The translations under genes were made by a program, and so were the position numbers. From Scopulibacillus darangshiensis (GTDB taxonomy: Bacteria; Bacillota; Bacilli; Bacillales; Sporolactobacillaceae), in the NCBI RefSeq assembly GCF_004341035.1, contig NZ_SLXK01000004.1, forward strand, positions 1 through 64,000: a stretch of DNA of 64,000 bases, written 5' to 3'. Below the pieces are notes generated by a model. The model did not search any database. It was not told the DNA's origin and saw only the letters and a list, made by a program, of their open reading frames with translations. Position 1 is the stretch's first letter. Each line of letters starts with the position of its first letter. Below, piece by piece: positions 36,120 to 44,497 of the stretch.

Positions 36120-36163
36120 AAAGGATAGGAACTGCTGCGGGACGGCTGTAGTTCTTGTCCTTT
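36120..36163 (+). promoter_or_regulatory. Intra-operon hairpin after hpaD
   Basis: AAAGGATAGGAACT (36120-36133) pairs with AGTTCTTGTCCTTT (36150-36163) with two non-Watson-Crick positions. It lies in the 81-bp gap before the second aldehyde dehydrogenase and has no T-run. It could adjust expression between the two halves of the operon. Confidence 0.5.
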
Positions 36164-36191
36164 ACATCTGGGACGGAGGTGCAAGATTAGC

Positions 36192-37634
36192 ATGGCATCA
36201 GTCGGCACGGCTATCAAAAAGAATTTATTTATCAATGGGAGCTGGGTGGAAGCGGAAAAAACCGTTTCTTTGAAATCTCCTTATAACGGTGAGACCATTG
36301 CGGAAATTCCCTCCGCAAATGAACGAGAGGTTGATAAGGGCATTCAGGCAGCTTATGACGCACGCCGCACAATGGCAACAATGTCTTTGCATCAACGGGC
36401 AGCAATTTTAGAGAAGTTGGCTCATTTATTGGAAGAAAATAAGCAAAAGGCCGCTAAGATTATTGCGCTAGAGGCAGCCAAACCGCTGTCGGCAGCACTT
36501 GGGGAAGTAGAGCGGACAGTCCAGACTTACAAGTTTGCTGCGGAAGAGGCGAAGCGCATCCATGGCGAAACCTTGCCGTTAGATGCAGCGCCCGGGGGAG
36601 ACAATAGAATCGCCTATACAAAAAGGGAACCGATTGGCGTGATTGGCGCGATTACCCCCTTTAACTTTCCTATGAATCTCGTTGCACACAAAGTGGGCCC
36701 GGCGATTGCTTCGGGTAACACTGTTATTTTAAAACCAGCCTCGCAAACACCGCTTTCTTCGTATTACCTGGCGGAATTGTTGACGGAAGCGGGATTGCCT
36801 AAGGGTGCCTTGAATGTTGTCACTGGAAGCGGCAGAACGATCGGCGACAAAATTGTAACAGATGACCGCATCAGCATGATTACTTTTACGGGAAGCCCGG
36901 CTGTCGGAAAAGCAATCCGGAGCAAAGCTGGATTAAAGCGGGTGACGTTGGAACTTGGCTCGAATTCGGCGGTAATCATTGATCGGGGCACGCCAATTGA
37001 TAATATCGTTCCCCGTTGTGTGACAGGCGCCTTTTCATTTCAAGGCCAGGTCTGCATTTCGCTGCAAAGAATTTATGTCCATGAACAGGAATACGATACA
37101 TTTGTTGAGAAGTTTATAGAAGCGACAAATAAATTAACAATCGGTGATCCCCTTGATGCCAATACGGATGTTTCAGCGTTAATTTCTGAAGCTGATGTCA
37201 AGCGGGCAGAGGAATGGATCAAGGAAGCGAAGGACGGCGGCGCTGTTGTGGCTGCCGGAGGCAAAAAAGAAGGCAATGTGCTGCAGCCGACGGTGTTGCT
37301 TGATGTCGATCCATCAATGAAAGTTTCTTGCCAGGAAGTCTTCGCCCCGATTGTATTAATCAGCAAAATTTCTTCAATTCCAGAAGCGGTTGATCTTGTG
37401 AATGATTCTCGTTACGGCTTGCAGGCAGGCATCTACACAAATGATATTAAGCTAGCTTTTGATGCCGTGGATGATTTGGAAGTGGGCGGGGTTTTGATTA
37501 ATGATATTCCGACATTCCGCGTCGACCATATGCCTTATGGCGGTGTAAAGGAAAGCGGCATTGGAAGAGAAGGGATTAAATATGCTGTTGAGGAAATGAC
37601 AGAAATGAAACTCGTTGTGTTTAATCGTAACTGA
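36192..37634 (+). CDS. Aldehyde dehydrogenase, probable succinate-semialdehyde dehydrogenase
   Basis: The 480-aa protein has ITPFNFPMNLVAHKVGPAI, the Glu of RVTLELGSNSAVII and nucleophile Cys288 (FQGQVCISLQRI). This branch includes NAD(P) dehydrogenases for succinate semialdehyde, lactaldehyde and phosphonoacetaldehyde. Within the HPA pathway the natural task is oxidising the succinate semialdehyde released by the aldolase, so I infer that role. GGGACGGAGG lies before ATG 36192. Confidence 0.8.
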   Translation: MASVGTAIKKNLFINGSWVEAEKTVSLKSPYNGETIAEIPSANEREVDKGIQAAYDARRTMATMSLHQRAAILEKLAHLLEENKQKAAKIIALEAAKPLSAALGEVERTVQTYKFAAEEAKRIHGETLPLDAAPGGDNRIAYTKREPIGVIGAITPFNFPMNLVAHKVGPAIASGNTVILKPASQTPLSSYYLAELLTEAGLPKGALNVVTGSGRTIGDKIVTDDRISMITFTGSPAVGKAIRSKAGLKRVTLELGSNSAVIIDRGTPIDNIVPRCVTGAFSFQGQVCISLQRIYVHEQEYDTFVEKFIEATNKLTIGDPLDANTDVSALISEADVKRAEEWIKEAKDGGAVVAAGGKKEGNVLQPTVLLDVDPSMKVSCQEVFAPIVLISKISSIPEAVDLVNDSRYGLQAGIYTNDIKLAFDAVDDLEVGGVLINDIPTFRVDHMPYGGVKESGIGREGIKYAVEEMTEMKLVVFNRN

Positions 37635-37665
37635 AGGAAGATCGACGAATAGAGGAGTGACATGT

Positions 37666-38349
37666 ATGAGCAAGGCATTACCACCAGTCTCGGGAACGGT
37701 ATATGGTACGCTTCTTAATTATAAGGGAGAACTTGATGCCTTAGGGGATGCGGTAAATAGACCACCTTATCAGGCACCGCCGCGAGGCCCGATCATGTAT
37801 ATCAAACCGGTCAATACTATCATAGGCTATGGGAAACCAATCCCGTTGCCAGAAGATGTGCAGGAATTGTCAATGGGTGCTGCCCTGGGAATTGTTATCG
37901 GCAAAACAGCGACCCGTGTCAACGAATCTGAAGCATTGGATTATATTGCGGGCTACACAGTGGTTAATGATGTGAGCATTCCGCACAGCAGCGTGTACCG
38001 TCCTGCCATAAAGCAAAAGATTCGTGATGGCTTCTGTCCCGTGGGTCCTTGTGTGATCGAACGGGATGCTGTTGACAACCCAGACGACCTCACTGTCAGG
38101 GTCAAAATCAATGGTGACGTGCGGCAAGAAAACACCACCAAGCATTTGATTCGTCCTGCAGCCAAGTTAATCGCTGATGTCACCGATTTTATGACACTTA
38201 GTGCCGGAAATATATTGCTTGTAGGAGTGCCGGAAAATGCGCCACTGGCAAAAGCGGGCGATCGGGTCCGGATTGAAATCGATGGTGTTGGATGTGTGGA
38301 AAACACGGTTGTACGTGAGGATGAATTGAAAAGGGGGAAGAAGCAATGA
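37666..38349 (+). CDS. hpaG1: HPA isomerase/decarboxylase, N-terminal-half type
   Basis: The 227-aa fumarylacetoacetase-fold protein matches the N-terminal half of E. coli HpaG: GTVYGTLLNYKGELDAL, PPYQAPPRGPIMYIKP, VNDVSIPHSSVYRPAIK and RDGFCPVGPCV. With the next gene it should decarboxylate OPET and isomerise the product. I chose ATG 37666, preceded by AGAGGAG; the longer reading to 37615 overlaps the previous gene. Its stop overlaps the next start by 4 bp. Confidence 0.85.
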   Translation: MSKALPPVSGTVYGTLLNYKGELDALGDAVNRPPYQAPPRGPIMYIKPVNTIIGYGKPIPLPEDVQELSMGAALGIVIGKTATRVNESEALDYIAGYTVVNDVSIPHSSVYRPAIKQKIRDGFCPVGPCVIERDAVDNPDDLTVRVKINGDVRQENTTKHLIRPAAKLIADVTDFMTLSAGNILLVGVPENAPLAKAGDRVRIEIDGVGCVENTVVREDELKRGKKQ

Positions 38350-39107
38350 AAACAGCACGTGTCGCATACCTTGGTGCCATTCATCATGCCACAGAAGCGG
38401 ATGGCCGTCTCAAATTGGATGACGGGCGCCTTGTCGGCGAGGATGATGTGGTCTGGCTTCCCCCAGTCGAACCTAAAACGGTGTTTGCGCTAGGCTTGAA
38501 TTACAGTGATCATGCAAAGGAATTGACATTTAAAGCGCCAGAAGAACCGCTTGTCTTTCTGAAGGGGCCGAACACCTTTATCGGTCACCGGGCGGAGACC
38601 CGCCGGCCAGCGGATGCCACAAATATGCACTATGAATGTGAATTGGTTGCCGTGATTGGCAGGAAAGCCCGCAATGTCAAGCGTGAAGATGCTTATGATT
38701 ATGTTGCCGGTTACACCGTTGCCAACGACTATGCCATCCGTGATTATTTGGAAAACTACTATCGGCCTAACCTAAGGGTGAAAAACCGTGATACATGTAC
38801 GCCAATCGGACCATGGTTTGTTGATGCTGAGGATATAGCGGATCCGATGAAGCTTGGTTTGAAGACCTATGTGAACGGGCAATTGACTCAGGAAGGAACG
38901 ACACAGGATATGATTTTCAGCATTCCTTTCCTGATCGAATATTTAAGCGGCTTTATGACATTAAATGAGGGTGACATGATTCTGACCGGAACGCCTAAGG
39001 GTACGGTAAATACGGTCGTGGGCGACGAGGTGGCGACGGAGATCGAAGGGATTGGCAGATTGGTCAATACAATCGCCGGCGATGATGCATTTAATATCTC
39101 AAAGTAA
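38346..39107 (+). CDS. hpaG2: HPA isomerase/decarboxylase, C-terminal-half type
   Basis: The 253-aa protein matches the C-terminal half of HpaG: VFALGLNYSDHAKELTFKAP, PLVFLKGPNTFIGH, MHYECELVAVIG (divalent-metal acidic residues), AIRDYLENYYRPNLRVK and MILTGTPKGT. The first 30 or so residues are an extra N-terminal strand pair common in stand-alone FAH proteins. It is translationally coupled to hpaG1 (ATGA overlap). Confidence 0.87.
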   Translation: MKTARVAYLGAIHHATEADGRLKLDDGRLVGEDDVVWLPPVEPKTVFALGLNYSDHAKELTFKAPEEPLVFLKGPNTFIGHRAETRRPADATNMHYECELVAVIGRKARNVKREDAYDYVAGYTVANDYAIRDYLENYYRPNLRVKNRDTCTPIGPWFVDAEDIADPMKLGLKTYVNGQLTQEGTTQDMIFSIPFLIEYLSGFMTLNEGDMILTGTPKGTVNTVVGDEVATEIEGIGRLVNTIAGDDAFNISK

Positions 39108-39121
39108 AAGGAGGAAAACTC

Positions 39122-39505
39122 TTGCCTCATTTTATCATCGAATATACCGATAATCTCAAAGAAGACGGCGATATACCGGGATTGCTTAAGAAAGTCAATG
39201 ACGTCCTGATCGCGCGCGGGGACACCTTTCCAATAGGCGGCATTCGTTCAAGAGCGATTGAACTTCATGATTACCGTGCAGCTGATGGAGCGGAAGATGA
39301 CGCTTTTGTCCATGCGGCCTTAAAGATAGGGTCAGGGCGGACCGAAGAACAAAAAAAGGAAGCTTGTGATGCGCTGTTTGACGTGATTAAATCACACTTT
39401 GCAAGCCTTTTTGAGAAACGCTATTTGGCGTTATCAATGGAGCTGATCGAGTTTAGCCATGCAACGTATAAATACAACAATATTCACAGCCGATTTAAAA
39501 AATAA
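39122..39505 (+). CDS. hpaF: 5-carboxymethyl-2-hydroxymuconate delta-isomerase
   Basis: The 127-aa tautomerase-superfamily protein starts MPHFIIEYTDNL; after Met removal Pro1 is the catalytic base. GGIRSRAIELHDYRAADG and LSMELIEFSH are typical of CHMI. It converts the hydroxymuconate to OPET. The start is TTG 39122, preceded by AAAGGAGG. Length equals that of known HpaF proteins. Confidence 0.92.
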   Translation: MPHFIIEYTDNLKEDGDIPGLLKKVNDVLIARGDTFPIGGIRSRAIELHDYRAADGAEDDAFVHAALKIGSGRTEEQKKEACDALFDVIKSHFASLFEKRYLALSMELIEFSHATYKYNNIHSRFKK

Positions 39506-39524
39506 TTAGAGGAGGCGTTTTACA

Positions 39525-39983
39525 ATGGATGATCGGATGTTTCGAAATGCCATGGGGAAATTTGCAACTGGTGTCACTGTGATCACCACATCGGTCGATA
39601 ATAATGTTCGCGGCATGACCGCCAACGCATTTATGTCCGTTTCCCTCAATCCTAAGTTAGTTCTAATTTCAGTTGGGGAAAAGGCGCATATGAATGAGCT
39701 TATTAAGGAGACTGGAAAATTTGGTGTCAGTATATTAAATCGTGAACAGCAAGAGATGTCCATGTGTTTTGCCGGACAGCTCAAGGAAAATCGCGATATT
39801 GATTTTGAATGGGTTGGTGGCGTGCCTGTTATTAAAAATGCTATCGTTAATTTAACGTGCGATGTGTACAATTCACATCGAGCAGGCGATCATACCCTTT
39901 TTGTCGGTGAAGTCAGCGATATCCTTATGCAAGAAGGCGAGCCTCTTGGCTTTTATGAAGGGAAATATACTAAAATCAGTTAG
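39525..39983 (+). CDS. hpaC: HPA monooxygenase flavin reductase
   Basis: The 152-aa protein is a short-chain flavin reductase of the HpaC/RutF type: MFRNAMGKFATGVTVITT, NAFMSVSLNPKLVLISV and SHRAGDHTLFVGEV, the last with the conserved GDH. It supplies reduced flavin to HpaB. AGGAGG precedes ATG 39525. Confidence 0.92.
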   Translation: MDDRMFRNAMGKFATGVTVITTSVDNNVRGMTANAFMSVSLNPKLVLISVGEKAHMNELIKETGKFGVSILNREQQEMSMCFAGQLKENRDIDFEWVGGVPVIKNAIVNLTCDVYNSHRAGDHTLFVGEVSDILMQEGEPLGFYEGKYTKIS

Positions 39984-39997
39984 CTTTAAAGGGGTGG

Positions 39998-40840
39998 ATG
40001 GAATCGATGGAAACGATACATGTGCAGCACCCATTGAATATAGAACGTGTGAATAAAGAGCCATGTGTGATGGCTCTTGGTTTCTTTGATGGCCTTCACA
40101 TCGGCCATCAGGAAATCATTCGAACAGCCAAAAAGAGAGCAGAGGAAAGAAATCTTGCACTCGCCTTGATGACGTTCAGTCCACATCCAAGTCAAATCAT
40201 CCCTATGAAGAAGAAGGTGGATCATTATTTATCGCCGCTGGAAGCCAAAAGGGGGATACTAGCAAAGCTGGGCGTGCAAAAATTGTATGTGGTGACATTC
40301 GATCATGCCTTTGCAAAACTCACGCCTGCTGAATTTGTCGACCATTATCTTATCGATCTGCAATGCCGTCACGCCGTGGCTGGCTTTGACTTCAGCTTCG
40401 GCTTTAAAGGGCAAGGAAACATGGGGAATTTGGCCGAATTCGGTAAAGGCGCGTTTGGGGTGACAACCGTTCCGAAAGTTGAGCGGCAAGGTCAAAAGGT
40501 CAGCTCCACGCTCATCCGCAGTCTGCTTGCATCGGGTAATGTCAACGGCATCCCTGAATTCCTGGGTGACTTTTATAAGGTGACAGGGCAGATTGCGAAA
40601 CATGGAGACAGCGAATGCCACGAGGTGCGGATAGAAGACTATTTGCTGCCACACAAGGGGATATATGAGATATCGGCAGAAATGGCTGATGCCGTCTATA
40701 ACGGCGTTTGTATGATAGAAGATGATCCAATCAAGGTGTATGTTAAGCTGTTTAACAGCGTGAAAGCTAGACATAAGGAAACCATCCAAATTAAATGGAT
40801 AAAAAAAACGTCCAGTCATCGTATGCTTCAGCCTGTCTGA
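39998..40840 (+). CDS. RibF-like FAD synthetase (FMN adenylyltransferase) in the HPA operon
   Basis: The 280-aa protein has the nucleotidyltransferase motifs of bacterial RibF: GFFDGLHIGHQEII (HxGH-type), TFSPHPSQI, FAKLTPAEFV, GFDFSFGFKGQGN and KVSSTLIRSLLASG. The C-terminal riboflavin-kinase domain (residues about 185-280) lacks the usual GRTIGFPTAN motif, so it may be adenylyltransferase only, making FAD from FMN. It sits 14 bp after hpaC, which suggests that it raises FAD supply for HpaBC. Starts at 39998 and 40007 are both possible. Confidence 0.8.
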   Translation: MESMETIHVQHPLNIERVNKEPCVMALGFFDGLHIGHQEIIRTAKKRAEERNLALALMTFSPHPSQIIPMKKKVDHYLSPLEAKRGILAKLGVQKLYVVTFDHAFAKLTPAEFVDHYLIDLQCRHAVAGFDFSFGFKGQGNMGNLAEFGKGAFGVTTVPKVERQGQKVSSTLIRSLLASGNVNGIPEFLGDFYKVTGQIAKHGDSECHEVRIEDYLLPHKGIYEISAEMADAVYNGVCMIEDDPIKVYVKLFNSVKARHKETIQIKWIKKTSSHRMLQPV

Positions 40841-40915
40841 TTAGGAGGCTGCTGCCATGCCGATGGCTTCTTTTTTTACACTAAATCTTGAGAAGCGAAA
40901 GGAGGCGCCGCTAAT

Positions 40916-42748
40916 ATGTCCTTTAATATTGCCGATCAAAGTGGCACCATTTTTCTAGAAAATGAGCGGATGATTTTAACGTCATCATCAGTTTTCGGCA
41001 TTCTTCGGAGAGATCTTATTGAAAATATCGGCATGGAGCGGGTCAAAGGGTTTCTGCTTCGCTATGGCTGGAATTTAGGTGCGAATGATGCGAAAAAGAT
41101 GCTTAGTAAAGGTCTGTCATCAATTGATGATGTTTTAAAACAAGGGCCGGTTTTGCACATGATGAAGGGCTACACTAAGGTCAAAACAACGGGTCTGCAG
41201 CTTAAATATCATCAGGACGGCTCGGTTCAATCCGTTCATGTTGAAGGAATATGGACCAATTCTTATGAAGCGGAGGAGCATATCCACCAGTTCGGTTTTT
41301 CGGAAAATCCTGTCTGCCACACCCTTATCGGCTATGCCAGCGGTTACTATTCAGAAATCTGTCAGCACACCGTCATTTTTAAAGAAGCAGATTGTAAAGG
41401 AACGGGTGACAGTGAGTGCCGTTACATTGGCAAATCACTTCACGATTGGGACGGGCAAATCAATGACGAAAGGCTGTATGATGAAAAGCCGATTATAAAA
41501 GAATTGGAAACAACCTATGAAAAGCTGCTTGTGGAACGGAATCAATTATCGCGGACGTTAGCTATTCATAAAAGATTGATGGATGAGCTCGTTGAAGGCA
41601 ATAATCTGCAATCAATCGCCAAGGTTGTTCATGATGCAATAGCTTTGCCGGTAGTGATTGAAGATTTAAATTTGCAGCCTGTGGCTTATGCGGGCTTGGA
41701 TTTGGAACGGTTTTCCGAGCTTGCGGCAGAATTAAGCGACGGTTGGCATGAGATCATGTCTAACCGAACGCATAAGGTGTCTGGCATTAATCATCAGCGG
41801 ATGACGACACCAATCGTGTTAGAAAAAAAGGTGTTTGGCTATTGTTCATTTGTCTATGGCAATGAATCGAAGGCATGCAATGACGCTGACCAAATGATAT
41901 TGGAAAGGGCGGCAACGATTTGCTCGCTTCATATGTTAAATGAAAAAAATACTTTTGAAGCCGGGGAAAGGATGAAGGGCTACTTTTTGGAGCAAATACT
42001 AAGCGCAAGCTTTGCGTCCAAAGGGGAAATCTTAAAACGGGGAAGTTATGCAGGGCTTGACCTTGAGCAACCCTACTACATTACGGTTCTAAAATATAGT
42101 TATCAGGACAAGGATGCCAAAAACGAGCTGCTTTTCCATGACCAGGTGATGGAGGAGACCCGCAACTATTTTAAAGACAGGAATGTGCTAATCGGGCAGC
42201 GGGACGGCCATGTTATCCTTCTCATTCAAGCTGATTTGCCTAAAGGAAGAATATCACGGTTATTTGCCCATTTTATCAATCATTTAACCAAAGGTTTTCC
42301 GAAACGAACGTTCAAAATCGGTGTCAGCACCGTGGCCGAACAGATTGAGAAGGCGCAGGATTATTATGATGAAGCGATGACGGCATTGAAGATGTGCATG
42401 AAATCTAATAACCTTGTCCTGTTTGATGATTTGGGTGTTGTCGGGATTCTTATGCACTCTCATAATAAGGATGCTTTTAAACAAAAAGCAAAACATCTTT
42501 TGGGGCCTTTATTTGAATACAAAGCGGACCATGTTGAGTTTATCAAAACACTCTATGTCTTCTTAACGAATGGGGGCAATCTTGAAAAGACCAAAAACGA
42601 CCTTAATTTGTCAATGAGCGGGTTGCGCTACAGAATTGGCCGAATCGAAACACTTCTGGGCCAAGACCTCCGGAACCCGGCGTCAGCCTATCAGCTATTA
42701 TTGACTTTACAGGTTTTAGCAGCTGAAGGGGAGATACTAACCGAATAG
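40916..42748 (+). CDS. XylR_N/V4R sensor fused to a PucR-type regulator
   Basis: The 610-aa protein has an N-terminal XylR_N domain (about residues 10-95, SSVFGILRRDLIENIGMERV), a V4R domain (about 110-185, ending in CKGTGDSECRYIG), a coiled-coil linker (about 200-225), and a C-terminal PucR helix-turn-helix (GGNLEKTKNDLNLSMSGLRY). XylR_N/V4R binds aromatics in the sigma-54 activators XylR and DmpR, but no AAA+ domain is present here. It probably senses a phenolic and controls hpaB2 just downstream, the HPA operon, or both. GGAGG lies upstream of ATG 40916. Confidence 0.85.
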   Translation: MSFNIADQSGTIFLENERMILTSSSVFGILRRDLIENIGMERVKGFLLRYGWNLGANDAKKMLSKGLSSIDDVLKQGPVLHMMKGYTKVKTTGLQLKYHQDGSVQSVHVEGIWTNSYEAEEHIHQFGFSENPVCHTLIGYASGYYSEICQHTVIFKEADCKGTGDSECRYIGKSLHDWDGQINDERLYDEKPIIKELETTYEKLLVERNQLSRTLAIHKRLMDELVEGNNLQSIAKVVHDAIALPVVIEDLNLQPVAYAGLDLERFSELAAELSDGWHEIMSNRTHKVSGINHQRMTTPIVLEKKVFGYCSFVYGNESKACNDADQMILERAATICSLHMLNEKNTFEAGERMKGYFLEQILSASFASKGEILKRGSYAGLDLEQPYYITVLKYSYQDKDAKNELLFHDQVMEETRNYFKDRNVLIGQRDGHVILLIQADLPKGRISRLFAHFINHLTKGFPKRTFKIGVSTVAEQIEKAQDYYDEAMTALKMCMKSNNLVLFDDLGVVGILMHSHNKDAFKQKAKHLLGPLFEYKADHVEFIKTLYVFLTNGGNLEKTKNDLNLSMSGLRYRIGRIETLLGQDLRNPASAYQLLLTLQVLAAEGEILTE

Positions 42749-42890
42749 GGGAGGGAAACTGACAAAATGTATTGAAATAAGTGCTTAATAATAGACACCA
42801 TTTGTCGTAGAAACCCTTATCACTTATTCGCTATGATTGGACTAAAGATTCCAACATAAGAAAATCATAGGAAGGGTGAAGGTGTTTAAT

Positions 42891-44411
42891 ATGATGAATG
42901 GCAAAGAGTATTTAGAGAGTTTGAGAGACGGACGGGTTGTTTACTTAAATGGGGAAAAGGTGGAGGATGTCACGGCACATCCAGCTTATCAAAATGCTGC
43001 AAGGTCGATTGCCAGATTATATGATGCTTTGCATGATCCGGAAAAAGCGCCGATCCTTACAACTGAAACGGAATATGGCTTTAGAACACATAAGTTTTTT
43101 AAAGCATCAACAAGCGCGGAGGAATTATTGGAGGCTAGGGATGCGATGGCTGAGTGGTCCAAATTGAGCTATGGATTTATGGGCCGAACACCGGATTACA
43201 AAGCGGCCTTCATCGGTTCTTTAGGACCGTATGCTGACTTTTATAAGGGTTTTGAGGATAATGCCAGAAGGTGGTATAAGAAAGCCCAAAAGGATGTGCC
43301 ATTTTGCAACCATACGATTGTTAATCCGCAAATGGACCGCGATCAGCCGCTTCACAAAAATAAAGACGTCTTCGTCCGTGCGGTAGAAGAACGGGATGAC
43401 GGCGTTATTGTAAGCGGTGCCAAAATGGTGGGGACATCTGCTGCGTTGACACACTATAATTTCGTTGCCAATTACTCGCCGGTTGACCTTGGGGAAGGGG
43501 ATCAAAGCCACGCGTTAATTTTCTTTGTACCAATGAACGCGCCGGGGTTAAAAATCGTCAGCCGCCAATCCTATGAAGAAATAGCGACTAAGCTCGGAAC
43601 GCCATATGATTATCCGCTTTCAAGCCGTTTTGATGAAAATGACGCTGTTATCGTTCTAGACAATGTATTTATCCCATGGGAGGATATTCTTACTTATAAG
43701 AATGTCGATGTAGCCAATGGCTTCAGACCGAAGACTGGCTGGGTGAACCGTTACACGTTCCAGGGTTGCACCCGTTTCGCTGTCAAACTTGATTTCATGG
43801 TTGGTTTGCTTCTTAAAGCAACTGAAATGGCCGGGACAAATCGGTTTCGAGGTGTGCAAGCCAACATCGGCGAAGTGATGTCTTGGAGAAATATGTTCTG
43901 GGCCATTTCAACGGCAATGGCTACTAATCCTGAAAAAGGGGCGAACGGCTGCGTCTTGCCAAACGGCACCTATGCCACAGCATACCGTGTTTTCGCGCCA
44001 ATGGTTTGGCCGAAAATAAAAGAAATCTTTGAACAGGTCGCAGCAGGGGGACTGATCCAGCTGCCATCAAGCGCCAAAGACTTCTTGAATCCCGAACTTC
44101 GTCCTTATTTGGATCAATATTATAAAGGCTCAGGCGGTGTCAGCGCCGAGGAGCGCGTTAAAGTTATGAAACTCATTTGGGATGCGATCGGAACCGAATT
44201 CGGCGGCCGCAATGAGTTGTATGAAATCAACTACGCTGGCAATCACGAAGGCATCCGCCTTGACACCCTAAAATTCGCTGATAACTCGGGCCAAACCGAC
44301 AAATTTAAAGACTTTGTTGACCAAGCCTTAAGCGATTATGATCTGTCAGGGTGGACATCAGAAGATTGGATTAATCCTGAAAAAGATCAGGTAAAGGCGG
44401 TGCGCAACTAA
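42891..44411 (+). CDS. 4-hydroxyphenylacetate 3-hydroxylase family protein (second HpaB)
   Basis: The 506-aa protein has the same fold as hpaB: NGKEYLESLRDGRVVYLNGE, CNHTIVNPQMDRDQP, LSSRFDENDAVIVLDNVFIPW. It is longer and diverged from hpaB (33633), so a different phenol substrate is likely. I chose ATG 42891 behind AAGGTG; GTG 42876 overlaps the stronger GGAAGGG site. It lies 142 bp after the sensor-regulator and has its own terminator, so it may be a separately controlled hydroxylase that shares the HpaC reductase. Confidence 0.85.
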   Translation: MMNGKEYLESLRDGRVVYLNGEKVEDVTAHPAYQNAARSIARLYDALHDPEKAPILTTETEYGFRTHKFFKASTSAEELLEARDAMAEWSKLSYGFMGRTPDYKAAFIGSLGPYADFYKGFEDNARRWYKKAQKDVPFCNHTIVNPQMDRDQPLHKNKDVFVRAVEERDDGVIVSGAKMVGTSAALTHYNFVANYSPVDLGEGDQSHALIFFVPMNAPGLKIVSRQSYEEIATKLGTPYDYPLSSRFDENDAVIVLDNVFIPWEDILTYKNVDVANGFRPKTGWVNRYTFQGCTRFAVKLDFMVGLLLKATEMAGTNRFRGVQANIGEVMSWRNMFWAISTAMATNPEKGANGCVLPNGTYATAYRVFAPMVWPKIKEIFEQVAAGGLIQLPSSAKDFLNPELRPYLDQYYKGSGGVSAEERVKVMKLIWDAIGTEFGGRNELYEINYAGNHEGIRLDTLKFADNSGQTDKFKDFVDQALSDYDLSGWTSEDWINPEKDQVKAVRN

Positions 44412-44418
44412 TTTTTTG

Positions 44419-44449
44419 CAAAGGGCTTCCGGTTAATTAGGAAGCCCTT
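44419..44449. terminator. Bidirectional terminator between hpaB2 and the SSS gene
   Basis: AAAGGGCTTCC (44419-44429) and GGAAGCCCTTT (44439-44449) form a perfect 11-bp stem between convergent genes. Confidence 0.85.
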
Positions 44450-44497
44450 TATTACATGGGGGAATCGCCAGTTTTATAAAAAGATATTCTTTGAATG

